Below, piece after piece: positions 16,851-24,882 of a stretch of 64,000 bases of DNA. The stretch is taken from NCBI RefSeq assembly GCF_004217135.1, contig NZ_SHKK01000001.1:806001-870000 (forward strand), in the 5' to 3' direction. The notes beneath the pieces were generated by a model. That model did no database searches. It was not told the DNA's origin and saw nothing but the letters and a program-made list of their open reading frames with translations. How positions within the stretch are numbered: the first letter of the stretch is position 1; each line of letters begins with the position of its first letter. The translations under genes and the position numbers were made by a program. The stretch is from Micromonospora violae. Its GTDB lineage: Bacteria > Actinomycetota > Actinomycetes > Mycobacteriales > Micromonosporaceae.

Positions 16851-18052
16851 TCTCGGAGCACGCCAGCCCGCTCGCCGTCCTCGGAGGGGAGGATGCCGGC
16901 GGTCAGAACACGCACGTCGCGGAGCTGTCCGCCGCGCTCGCGGCCGCCGGGCACGAGGTGCGGGTCTACACCCGCCGCGACGCGCCCGATCTGCCGGTGA
17001 CCGTGCGCAGCCCGGACGGCTACGACGTGGTGCACGTGCCGGCCGGCCCGGCCGAGCCGGTGGTGAAGGACGCGCTGCTGCCGCACATGCGGGAGTTCAG
17101 CACCTGGCTGATCGAGCGCTGGCGCGGCGGCGACTGGGTGCCCGAGGTGATCCACGCGCACTTCTGGATGAGTGGTCTGGCCGGGCTGACCGCCGGCCGG
17201 CAGACCGGGGTGCCGGTGGTGCAGACGTACCACGCGCTGGGCACGGTGAAGCGCCGCTACCAGGGTGTGCAGGACACCAGCCCGGCCCGCCGGGTCTCCT
17301 ACGAACGGGAGCTGGGCCGCTCGGTGGACCGGGTCGTGGCGCAGTGCCGCGACGAGGTGGGCGAGCTGGTCCGGATGGGTGTGCCCCGGTCCCGGATGAC
17401 AGTGGTGCCCTCCGGGGTCAACCTGACCACCTTCGCCCCGCTCGGGCCGGCCGCTGACCGGGAACCGGGCCGGGCCCGGATCCTCACCGTGGGTCGGCTG
17501 GTCGAGCGCAAGGGTTTCCAGACCGTGATCCGCGCGATGGAGTTGGTCCCGGACGCCGAGTGCGTGGTCGTCGGCGGCCCACCCGAGGGGCTGTTGGAGA
17601 CCGACCCGTACGCCCGCCGGCTGCGGGCCCTCGCCGAGTCGTGCGGGGTGGCCGACCGGGTGCACCTGGTCGGGGCGGTGCCCCGGGAGGAGATGGGCCG
17701 CTGGTACCGCTCGGCGGACCTGCTGGTCGCCGCACCGTGGTACGAGCCGTTCGGGCTGACCCCGTTGGAGGCGATGGCCTGTGGGGTGCCGGTCGTCGGC
17801 ACGGCCGTGGGTGGCATCCGGGACACCGTGGTCGACGGGACGACCGGTGACCTCGTACCGGCCCGGGACCCGCACGCGCTGGCCACCGCGATCCAGGGGT
17901 TGCTCGACGACCGGATCAGGCGCTTCGCGTACGCGACGGCGGCGCGGGAGCGGGCCCGGACGCGCTACTCGTGGGCGGCCACCGCCGAACGGCTGGTCGA
18001 GGTCTACAGCGAGGTGGCCGCCGTGCGCCGGCCGACCCGGGTGGTGGCCTGA
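16835..18052 (+). CDS. Glycosyltransferase family 4
   Basis: 405 aa. Begins MRIAMISEHASPLAVLGGED with AGGQNTHVAELSAALAAAGHEV, the GT4 N-terminal signature (as in MshA and sucrose-phosphate synthases). C-terminal half has VVPSGVNLTTF, ILTVGRLVERKGFQTVIRAM and the donor-site E-x7-E in WYEPFGLTPLEAMACGVPVV. Catalytic His, nucleotide-binding Lys/Arg and the two Glu are all present. It overlaps the preceding gene by 16 bases and the following ATG by one base, so it is translated as one coupled unit. Sugar specificity is not known. Confidence 0.85.
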   Translation: MRIAMISEHASPLAVLGGEDAGGQNTHVAELSAALAAAGHEVRVYTRRDAPDLPVTVRSPDGYDVVHVPAGPAEPVVKDALLPHMREFSTWLIERWRGGDWVPEVIHAHFWMSGLAGLTAGRQTGVPVVQTYHALGTVKRRYQGVQDTSPARRVSYERELGRSVDRVVAQCRDEVGELVRMGVPRSRMTVVPSGVNLTTFAPLGPAADREPGRARILTVGRLVERKGFQTVIRAMELVPDAECVVVGGPPEGLLETDPYARRLRALAESCGVADRVHLVGAVPREEMGRWYRSADLLVAAPWYEPFGLTPLEAMACGVPVVGTAVGGIRDTVVDGTTGDLVPARDPHALATAIQGLLDDRIRRFAYATAARERARTRYSWAATAERLVEVYSEVAAVRRPTRVVA

Positions 18053-18756
18053 TGCCGACGGGCAGTCCGCTCGACACCCACCTGACGAATCTCGCGGCGG
18101 CGCTGGTGCCGTACCGACGGTGTGAGCGACAGTTGGCGCGCTGGGGCGCGGACCTGGCCCACCGGCTGGCCGCCGGCGCTCGCCTGTTGGTGGCCGGTAA
18201 CGGCGGCAGCGCCGCCGAAGCCCAGCACCTCACCGCCGAACTGGTCGGCAAGCTGCGCGACGACCGTCAGCCGCTCTCCGCGATCGCGCTGCACGCCGAG
18301 ACGAGCGCGCTCACCGCCATCGCCAACGACTACGGCTACGGCGACGTGTACGCCCGTCAGGTGCGCGCCCACGGTCGCCCCGGCGACATCCTGCTGCTGT
18401 TGAGCACCAGCGGAACCAGCGCCAACCTGCTCGCCGCCGCGCAGGCCGCCCGCGACGTCGGGGTGACCACCTGGGCGCTCACCGGCACCGCCCCCAATCC
18501 GCTCGCCGACGTCTGCGACGACGTGCTGGCCGTCGCGTCCCCGGACAGCCAGGTCGTCCAGGAGCTGCACCTCGTGACCAGTCATCTGCTCTGCGAGTAC
18601 CTCGAACAGGAGTTGCCCGCCGCGCTGGCGGCGGTCGCCGAGCCGGCGGTCGCCGAGCCGACGGTCGTCCACCCGGTGGCGGGGGAACCGCCACCGGTGC
18701 GCACCGGGGTCGAGGTGGTGCTCGACGGCGGGCCCGGACAGCAGGTCGACGCGTGA
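18052..18756 (+). CDS. gmhA: SIS-domain phosphoheptose isomerase
   Basis: 234 aa from the ATG that overlaps the previous TGA (18052). GmhA motifs: GNGGSAAEAQHLTAELVGKL, ETSALTAIANDYGYG, LLLSTSGTSANLLAAAQAAR, and DSQVVQELHLVTSHLLCEYLE. The conserved Glu and His of that last stretch correspond to those used by sedoheptulose-7-phosphate isomerases. It would convert sedoheptulose 7-phosphate into D-glycero-D-manno-heptose 7-phosphate. A ~40-residue Pro/Val-rich tail beyond the usual GmhA length (~190 aa) is of unknown role; it contains a short repeated AVAEP unit. Confidence 0.85.
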   Translation: MPTGSPLDTHLTNLAAALVPYRRCERQLARWGADLAHRLAAGARLLVAGNGGSAAEAQHLTAELVGKLRDDRQPLSAIALHAETSALTAIANDYGYGDVYARQVRAHGRPGDILLLLSTSGTSANLLAAAQAARDVGVTTWALTGTAPNPLADVCDDVLAVASPDSQVVQELHLVTSHLLCEYLEQELPAALAAVAEPAVAEPTVVHPVAGEPPPVRTGVEVVLDGGPGQQVDA

Positions 18757-18772
18757 GGATGAGGAGGCAAGC

Positions 18773-20224
18773 GTGAGGGGACCGGTGGTGGTGCTCGGGG
18801 ACACCCTGCTCGACCGGGATGTGGAAGGCGTGGTGAACCGGCTCTGCCCGGATTCCCCGGTGCCGGTGCTCGACGAGACCGCGGCCACCGACCGGCCGGG
18901 GGGCGCCGGGCTGGCGGCGGTCTTCGCCGCCGCGCAGGGCGCCGAGGTGGTGCTGGTGACCGCGCTCGCCGACGACGCCGGTGGGGCCCGGCTGAGCACG
19001 TTGCTCACCGCTGCTGGCGTGCAGGTGTACCCGCTGGCCCTCGCCGGAGCGACGCCGGAGAAGATCCGCCTGCGGGCCCGGGGCAGGGTGCTGCTGCGCC
19101 ACGACCGTGGCGGCACGTCCGGGGAGCCGGGTCAGCCCTCCGACGAGGTGCTCCGGGTGATCGGCGCGGCGTCGGCGGTGCTGGTCAGCGACTACGGTCG
19201 CGGGGTGGCCCAGCAGCCCGCGCTGCGCGAGGCGCTGGCCGCCACCCGCGCACCGGTGGTGTGGGATCCGCATCCGCGAGGCCCGGCGGCGGTGCCCGGC
19301 GTGCACCTGGTCACCCCGAACGAGTCCGAGGTGCGTGAGTTGGTCCCCGCGCTGCCGGGTGCCTCCCGGCTGGCTGCCGCCTCCCGCGGTGCCCAGGGGC
19401 TACGGCGGCGCTGGCGGGCCGGCGCGGTCGCGGTGACGCTGGGCGGCGACGGCGCGTTGCTCTGCCACGCCGGGTCGACACCGCTGGTGGTGCCGACGCC
19501 GGGCAGCGCTGAGGGGGACACCTGCGGTGCCGGTGACCGCTTCGCGGCGGCCGCCAGCCTCGCGCTGTCCGAGGGCGCGTTGGTCTCCGAGGCGGTGCAG
19601 GCGGCGGTCGCCGAGGCGTCCGCGTACGTGGCGGGTGGGGGAGTGGCGGCGGCGCTGGCCGCGTCGGCGCGGGCGGGGAGCGCGCCGGGGGTACGAGCGC
19701 CGCGCTCGGGAACGCCCGGCGCCGCGGCGACCGACCGGGTGGGGGTCGCCGCCGTCGCCGCCCTGCTGGGTGAGGTACGGGCCGCGGGCGGGACCGTGGT
19801 GGCGACCGGCGGCTGCTTCGACCTGCTGCACGCCGGGCACGTCGCCACCCTGGAGGCCGCCCGGCAGCTCGGCGACTGCCTCATCGTCTGCCTGAACTCC
19901 GATGCCAGCGTGGCCGGGTTGAAGGGGCCGGATCGGCCGGTGTTGTCCGAAGCCGACCGCAGCCGGCTGCTGGCCGCCCTGAGCTGCGTCGACGCGGTCC
20001 TCATCTTCGACGAGCCGACCCCGGACGCGGCGCTGTCCTGGATACGCCCCGACGTCTGGGTCAAGGGCGGCGACTACGCCACCGGCGGTGGGGACGCGAG
20101 CGCCACCCTGCCGGAGGCGGCTGTCGTACGCCGGTGGGGTGGGAACACCGTGGTGGTGCCCTATCTGGACGGTCGTTCCACCACCGACCTGATCGTCCGT
20201 ACGCTCGCGGAGCGGACCCGATGA
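18773..20224 (+). CDS. hldE: Bifunctional heptose kinase / heptose-1-P adenylyltransferase
   Basis: 483 aa from GTG 18773 with GAGGAGG five bases upstream. N-terminal PfkB kinase (~1-300): VVVLGDTLLDRDVEGVV, DRPGGAGLAAVFAAAQGAEV, RHDRGG, and the catalytic DTCGAGDRFAAAASLALS (Asp base). C-terminal nucleotidyltransferase (~340-483): VATGGCFDLLHAGHVATLEA with the HxGH motif and the later KGGDYATGG. Same order and size as E. coli HldE (RfaE). It phosphorylates heptose 7-phosphate at C1 and, after GmhB, adds AMP to give ADP-heptose. The long Ala/Gly-rich linker (~285-325) is specific to this protein. Stop overlaps the next start by four bases. Confidence 0.88.
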   Translation: MRGPVVVLGDTLLDRDVEGVVNRLCPDSPVPVLDETAATDRPGGAGLAAVFAAAQGAEVVLVTALADDAGGARLSTLLTAAGVQVYPLALAGATPEKIRLRARGRVLLRHDRGGTSGEPGQPSDEVLRVIGAASAVLVSDYGRGVAQQPALREALAATRAPVVWDPHPRGPAAVPGVHLVTPNESEVRELVPALPGASRLAAASRGAQGLRRRWRAGAVAVTLGGDGALLCHAGSTPLVVPTPGSAEGDTCGAGDRFAAAASLALSEGALVSEAVQAAVAEASAYVAGGGVAAALAASARAGSAPGVRAPRSGTPGAAATDRVGVAAVAALLGEVRAAGGTVVATGGCFDLLHAGHVATLEAARQLGDCLIVCLNSDASVAGLKGPDRPVLSEADRSRLLAALSCVDAVLIFDEPTPDAALSWIRPDVWVKGGDYATGGGDASATLPEAAVVRRWGGNTVVVPYLDGRSTTDLIVRTLAERTR

Positions 20225-20922
20225 CCGCCACGCGGCCCGGCGCCGGGCCGACCGTCCTGGTCACCGGTGGGGCCAGCGGGCTCGGCGCGGCGGTGGTCGC
20301 GGCGGTGGCCGCCTCCGGTGGCCGACCGCTGGTGCTGGACCGGCAGCCGCCGGTCGACGGGGTGTCCTGGACCGAGTGCGACCTGGCCGACACGCGTGCC
20401 GCCGAGGTGGCCACCCGGCACCTCGCCGAGCAGGCCGGCGGCCTGGACGCGGTGGTCACCGCCGCCGGCACGGACGTGCCGGGCCGGCTCGCCGACGTGC
20501 CGGGGGAGACCTGGGACCGGATCGTCGCCGTCGACCTGCTGGCCACCGCGGCGGTGATCCGGGCCGCGCTGCCGTTTCTGCTGACCTCCCGGGGTCGCAT
20601 CGTCACGGTCGCCTCCACCCTGGGTGTCAAGGCGGTCAGCGACGCCACCGCGTACTGCGCGGCGAAGTTCGGCGTGGTGGGGTTCACCCGGGCCCTCGCC
20701 GCCGAGCTGGCCGGTCAGGTCGGCGTCACCCTGCTCATTCCGGGTGGGATGCGCACCGCGTTCTTCGACGAGCGTGACCCGCAGTACAAGCCGGGGCCGG
20801 ACGCCATCCTCAACGAGCCCGCCGACACCGCCGCCGCGATCATGTTCGCGCTCAACCAGCCGGCCGGTTGCGCGGTGCGCGAGATGGTGGTCTGCGCCGA
20901 GCAGGAGACCTCGTACCCGTGA
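20221..20922 (+). CDS. Classical SDR in the heptose operon
   Basis: 233 aa from ATG 20221. VLVTGGASGLGAAVVAAVAA (TGxxxGxG), catalytic Ser in TVASTLGVKAV and YCAAKFGVVGF (YxxxK) mark a classical SDR. Its position, four-base overlap with hldE and with the next gene, implies a role in the same pathway. It is not the epimerase HldD (an extended SDR with GxxGFIG), so it may modify the heptose (for example reduction or oxidation at a ring carbon). No membrane segment. Confidence 0.75.
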   Translation: MTATRPGAGPTVLVTGGASGLGAAVVAAVAASGGRPLVLDRQPPVDGVSWTECDLADTRAAEVATRHLAEQAGGLDAVVTAAGTDVPGRLADVPGETWDRIVAVDLLATAAVIRAALPFLLTSRGRIVTVASTLGVKAVSDATAYCAAKFGVVGFTRALAAELAGQVGVTLLIPGGMRTAFFDERDPQYKPGPDAILNEPADTAAAIMFALNQPAGCAVREMVVCAEQETSYP

Positions 20923-21872
20923 TCCTCGTGCTGCGCGCCCTCGGCGTCGGCGATCTGGCGACCGCGGTGCCCGCGCTGCGGGCGCTGCGGGCCGCGTACC
21001 CTTCGCGGGAGCTGGCGCTCGCCGCGCCCGGCTGGCTGGGCCCGCTGGTCGACCTGGTCGGCGGCGTCGACCGGTTGGTGGACACCGCCGGGCTGGACCG
21101 GCCCCTGCGGGTCGGGTCGGCCCCGTTGCTCGCGGTCAACCTGCACGGGCGTGGCCCGCAGTCACACCGGTTGCTGGCGGCCACCCGGCCCGGCCGGCTG
21201 CTCGCCTTCGCCAACCCGGAGGCGGGGTGGGTCGACGGGCCGCGATGGGCCGTCGACGAGCACGAGGTGGACCGGTGGTGCCGGCTGCTGTCCTGGTACG
21301 ACATCCCGGCCGACCGCGCCGACCTCAGCCTGCGTCGGCCCGGGTCGGCGGGGCTGCCCAGCGGTGCCACGCTGCTGCACCCGGGCAGCAAGATCCCGGC
21401 CAAGCGGTGGCCCGCCGAGCGGTTCGCCGCGCTGGCCCGGTCGTTGACCGACCAGGGGCACCGGGTGCTGCTCACCGGTTCGACCGACGAGCGGGCGTTG
21501 GCGGCCCGGGTCGCCGACGCCGCGGGTCTGACCTCGGACGCCGTTCTGGCCGGCCGGACCGGTCTCGGCGCGCTCGCCGCGCTGGTCGCCGACGCCCGGC
21601 TGGTGGTCAGCGGCGACACCGGCGTCGCGCACCTGGCCACCGGGTACGGCACCCCGTCGGTGGTCCTCTTCGGGCCGGTGCCACCGGCGCACTGGGGGCC
21701 GCCGCCGGACCGGCCACGGCACCGGGCGCTGTGGGCCGGCGGGGAGGATTGGGCCAGGTGGGACGGGGTAGGAAGCCACCCCACGATGACGGCTCTGCGT
21801 CTCGATGAGGTGTTGGCCGCCGTGGCCGAGGTGGAGAGGGTGGTGCGGGTCTCCGGTGCGGTTGCGGCGTAG
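20919..21872 (+). CDS. GT9 glycosyltransferase (heptosyltransferase-like)
   Basis: 317 aa from GTG 20919, overlapping the previous TGA by four bases. GT9 pattern: ILVLRALGVGDLATAVPALRALRAAYP at the N-terminus, TLLHPGSKIPAKRWPAERFA, LTGSTDERALAARVA, VVSGDTGVAHLATGYGTPSV and LFGPVPPAHWGPP. This is the second GT9 module of the operon (the other is fused to GmhB). It is typical of ADP-heptose glycosyltransferases; in this lineage the acceptor is unknown. The end overlaps the topoisomerase start by 17 bases. Confidence 0.85.
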   Translation: MILVLRALGVGDLATAVPALRALRAAYPSRELALAAPGWLGPLVDLVGGVDRLVDTAGLDRPLRVGSAPLLAVNLHGRGPQSHRLLAATRPGRLLAFANPEAGWVDGPRWAVDEHEVDRWCRLLSWYDIPADRADLSLRRPGSAGLPSGATLLHPGSKIPAKRWPAERFAALARSLTDQGHRVLLTGSTDERALAARVADAAGLTSDAVLAGRTGLGALAALVADARLVVSGDTGVAHLATGYGTPSVVLFGPVPPAHWGPPPDRPRHRALWAGGEDWARWDGVGSHPTMTALRLDEVLAAVAEVERVVRVSGAVAA

Positions 21873-22839
21873 CGACCCGGGTCGACCGGGGTACGGGCGG
21901 CGGCGGCGCGGACGGGGCTGGGCTTTCGTCGACCCGTCCGGGGCGCCGGTGCGCGATTCCGACGTCCTGGCCCGGCTGCGGGACCTGGTCATCCCACCGG
22001 CCTGGCAGGACGTCTGGATCGCGCCGCACCCGAACGGCCACATCCAGGCGATCGGCATCGACGCGGCCGGTCGTAAGCAGTACGTCTACCACCCCCGGTG
22101 GCGGGAGAAGCAGGACGAGGCGAAGTTCGACCACATGCTGGAGGTGGCCCGGCGGCTGCCGGCGCTGCGCGAGCGGGTGGGCCGCGACCTGGACGGCCGT
22201 GGACTGGGCCGGGACCGGGTACTGGCCACGGTGGCCCGGCTGCTGGACATGGGGATGTTCCGGGTCGGCAGCGACCAGTACGCGGCCGGCGACGACCCGA
22301 CGTACGGGGTGTCGACCCTGCGCCCCGAGCATGCCCGGTCCCGGGGCGGCTGCGTGGTGTTCGTGTTTCCCGCGAAGGGCGGCATCGAGCAGGTCCGCCG
22401 GATCGAGGACCCGGAGCTGTGCCAGGTGCTGGTCAATCTGCGCCGTCGTCGGCGACGGGCCGAGCGGTTGTTCGGCTACTGGGACGGCCGGGAGTGGCGC
22501 GACGTGCGTAGCGACGAGGTCAACGGCTACCTGCGGGACGCCAGCGGTGGGGAGATGACCGCGAAGGACTTCCGCACCTGGCACGCCACCGTGCTCGCGG
22601 CCACCGAGTTGGCCACCACCGGGCCGGCCCGTTCGGTGACGGCCCGCCGCAAGGCGGTGGTGGCCGTGATGCGGGAGGTGGCGGATCTGCTGGGCAACAC
22701 GCCGACGGTGGCTCGTGCGTCGTACGTGGACCCCCGGGTGGTCGATCTCTATCACGACGGGGTGGTGGCGTCGGTGGACCCGCGGGCGTCACGCGAGGAG
22801 GCGGAGCGGGTCGTCCTGGAGCTGCTGGAGAAGTCCTGA
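21856..22839 (+). CDS. DNA topoisomerase IB
   Basis: 327 aa from GTG 21856, which overlaps the GT9 gene. The N-terminus (RLRRSDPGRPGYGRRRRGRGW) and residues ~50-100 (VIPPAWQDVWIAPHPNGHIQ, KQYVYHPRWREKQDEAKFDH) are those of the bacterial poxvirus-type topoisomerase IB. The catalytic set is present: an Arg in TAKDFRTWHATVLAA, and the nucleophilic Tyr in RASYVDPRVVDLYH. It relaxes supercoils through a 3'-phosphotyrosine. The overlap suggests it is read through from the sugar operon, although the functional link is not obvious. Confidence 0.88.
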   Translation: MRLRRSDPGRPGYGRRRRGRGWAFVDPSGAPVRDSDVLARLRDLVIPPAWQDVWIAPHPNGHIQAIGIDAAGRKQYVYHPRWREKQDEAKFDHMLEVARRLPALRERVGRDLDGRGLGRDRVLATVARLLDMGMFRVGSDQYAAGDDPTYGVSTLRPEHARSRGGCVVFVFPAKGGIEQVRRIEDPELCQVLVNLRRRRRRAERLFGYWDGREWRDVRSDEVNGYLRDASGGEMTAKDFRTWHATVLAATELATTGPARSVTARRKAVVAVMREVADLLGNTPTVARASYVDPRVVDLYHDGVVASVDPRASREEAERVVLELLEKS

Positions 22840-22917
22840 CCGGCCCCGCCAGCGATTCTGGGGGAAAGCACGGCGGAGCCGGAGCCTCAGGCGGGACCGG
22901 GATACCACCGGGCGGCC

Positions 22918-22939
22918 GCCCGCCGCTCGCGCGGCGGGC
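22918..22939. terminator. Hairpin between convergent genes
   Basis: A 9-bp GC-only stem (22918-22926 with 22931-22939) with a 4-nt loop, between topoisomerase IB (+) and the AraC regulator (-). No other structure seen in 22840-22994. Confidence 0.5.
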
Positions 22940-22994
22940 GCCTCGCCACGGCCCCCGTTCGCGGCCCACCTGGCGATGGTCGGCCGCGCTGGTG

Positions 22995-24029
22995 TCAGTC
23001 TGCCGGCAGCGAGTTGACCGTGGACGCCCGGCGGTTGACCATCCGCGCCAGATCCGAGCCACTCTCGCGGTGATCCTGCGGGGGCGTTCCGTAGGCGGCC
23101 CGGAACGCCCGGCTGAAGTGGGCTTTGTCGGAAAACCCCCACCGCGCCGCGATCATCTGCACGGGCTGGCTGCGCAACGCCGGGTCGGTCAGGTCGCGCC
23201 GGCACCGGGCCAGCCGCAGATCCCGGATGTACGACGCCACCGTGGCGTCCTCGGCCTCGAACAGCCGGTGCAGGGACCGTACCGAGATGTGGTGGGCGTC
23301 GGCGACGACCTGCGGGCTGAGTGTCGCCTCGCCGAGGTGGCGGTGGATGTACGCCTGCACCTGGGTGAGCAGCGCCCGGCGGCGGACCTCGGTGGGTACG
23401 GCGTCCTCGGCGACGAGGTGCCGGCCGAGCATGGTGGTGGCCAGGTCGAGCCCCACCGCGCCGAGCCGGCTGGCGTCGGCGGCATGGTACTGCTCGGGGT
23501 GCCCGGTCACCTGGAGCAGGAACTGGGCCAGCAGCGCCCCGATCCCCTCGCTGCCGGACATCCGGCCGCCGTAGAGCGCGGCCATCCGCTGCGGTGGCAG
23601 GGGCAGCGCGGCGTGCGGGATCATCGTGATGATCGAGCTGGCCTGGTCCCGCTCCGGCTCCGTCGCGTGGTGGCCGAGGTCGTGCGGACGAGACGCGTTG
23701 TAGAAGGTGAACTCACCGGCCTGGATCTCGCTGCGGCGGCCGTCCTGGCTGGACGTGCCGACGCCGCCGGTGGTGAGGGCGAGAATGTACAGCTCCGGGT
23801 CCGATTGGCGAATCAGCTTCGGGGTCCGGAAGGCGTCCAGTGACGGGTAGTCGTAGCTGATCAGCTGAATCGGCCCGAGGTCGACGAAGTCGGCCCGGGC
23901 GATGAAGTCCTCGTCGTGCTCGGACCGGACCCGCATCGGCGCCGAGGTGCGTGCGACCAGTTCCAGCCACATCCCGAATCGTTCACCGGGTGGCAGGACG
24001 GTGGTGTCGAGGGTTTCTCTCGGCAGCAT
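22995..24029 (-). CDS. AraC-family regulator with AraC_binding_2 domain
   Basis: 344 aa. Residues ~30-210 match the cupin-like sensor domain of the AraC_binding_2 group (FVDLGPIQLISYDYPSLDAF, ILALTTGGVGTSSQDGR). The C-terminal ~100 residues hold two HTHs: ATLSPQVVADAHHISVRSLH, RLFEAEDATVASYIRDLRL and IAARWGFSDKAHFSRAFRAAYGTPP, where the second recognition helix is canonical. Ligand and target genes are unknown; it lies head to tail with the TetR gene with a 9-base gap and may be transcribed after it. Confidence 0.85.
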   Translation of the reverse strand: MLPRETLDTTVLPPGERFGMWLELVARTSAPMRVRSEHDEDFIARADFVDLGPIQLISYDYPSLDAFRTPKLIRQSDPELYILALTTGGVGTSSQDGRRSEIQAGEFTFYNASRPHDLGHHATEPERDQASSIITMIPHAALPLPPQRMAALYGGRMSGSEGIGALLAQFLLQVTGHPEQYHAADASRLGAVGLDLATTMLGRHLVAEDAVPTEVRRRALLTQVQAYIHRHLGEATLSPQVVADAHHISVRSLHRLFEAEDATVASYIRDLRLARCRRDLTDPALRSQPVQMIAARWGFSDKAHFSRAFRAAYGTPPQDHRESGSDLARMVNRRASTVNSLPAD

Positions 24030-24038
24030 CCGGCGCCC

Positions 24039-24800
24039 TCAGCCCGCCCGGCGCTGGATCAGCGCCTCGACGCCGTCGAGGATCCGGTTTAGGCCGAAGA
24101 CGAACTCGTCGTCGGGGTCGTCGGCCTGGTGGAGCACGCCGGCGGCGAGCACCCGGTGCAGCGCGGGGAAGCGGGCCGGGTCGATGAGCCGGGCCACCAG
24201 TTGGCCGTACGCCGGCATCACCTCGCCGGGGTCCACGCCGGCCGCCCGGCTGCCCTCGGCGACCTGCGAGGTGAGGGTGGCCTCGTTGCGGACGTACCCG
24301 GTGATCAGCAGGAGCACCGACATCTTCTCGCCCTCGCCGAGGGTGGTGCCGTCAAGGCAGCGCAGCCCGTCCTCCAGCCAGCCGAGTTGCTGCGGCGTGA
24401 TCGGTGGGCCGCTGATCGGGACGTGCAGCAGCCAGGACCGTCGTCGCAGCACCTCGTGCTCGGCCCAGGCCCATCGGGTGAGGCCGGCGCGCCAGCCGTC
24501 CTCGGACCCGGGCGGGCCGGGGGACGGGCCGTAACCGGTGTCCACCATGAGGGTCAGCAGCTCGTCCTTCGAGCCGACGTACCGGTAGAGGGCCATGGTC
24601 GCGGCGCCCAGCTCCTTGGCCACCCGGCTCATCGAGACGGCCGCCAGGCCGTCGGCGTCGGCCACCCGGACGGCGGCGTCCACGATGGTGGGCACGCTCA
24701 TTCCCGGCCGGGGGCCCTTGGGTGGTCGTTCCCGCAGGCCCCACGCGCTCTCGATGGCCGGCGGAAGTACCGGCCCGCTGTCGTCTGTCTTCGCCGTCAC
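24039..24800 (-). CDS. TetR-family repressor of the adjacent efflux pump
   Basis: 253 aa from GTG 24800, which has an AGGAGG site five bases upstream; ATG 24821 lies within the operator and lacks one. HTH at ~45-95: IVDAAVRVADADGLAAVSMS, RVAKELGAATMALYRYVGSK. The C-terminal ~150 residues match the TetR_C_1 (tetracyclin-repressor-like) class. It is divergent from the MFS efflux gene with a paired inverted repeat between them (24827-24870), so it probably represses both and lets go on binding a drug-like ligand. The layout resembles lfrR-lfrA of mycobacteria. Confidence 0.85.
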   Translation of the reverse strand: MTAKTDDSGPVLPPAIESAWGLRERPPKGPRPGMSVPTIVDAAVRVADADGLAAVSMSRVAKELGAATMALYRYVGSKDELLTLMVDTGYGPSPGPPGSEDGWRAGLTRWAWAEHEVLRRRSWLLHVPISGPPITPQQLGWLEDGLRCLDGTTLGEGEKMSVLLLITGYVRNEATLTSQVAEGSRAAGVDPGEVMPAYGQLVARLIDPARFPALHRVLAAGVLHQADDPDDEFVFGLNRILDGVEALIQRRAG

Positions 24801-24826
24801 ATGTCCTCCTTGCCTCGCCATCGTAG

Positions 24827-24870
24827 TTCTGCGTATGGTCTACGCAGAACAGCGTACGGCATACGCAGAA
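24827..24870. promoter_or_regulatory. TetR operator in the tetR-MFS divergent gap
   Basis: Perfect 9-bp inverted repeat TTCTGCGTA-N5-TACGCAGAA at 24827-24849, followed by a second GCGTA-N5-TACGC with another TACGCAGAA half-site (24852-24870). The right arm recurs as a direct repeat 21 bases on. The second site ends one base before the GGAG of the MFS ribosome site and the first covers the tetR upstream region, so binding would block both genes. Confidence 0.8.
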
Positions 24871-24882
24871 GGAGTCATGATC

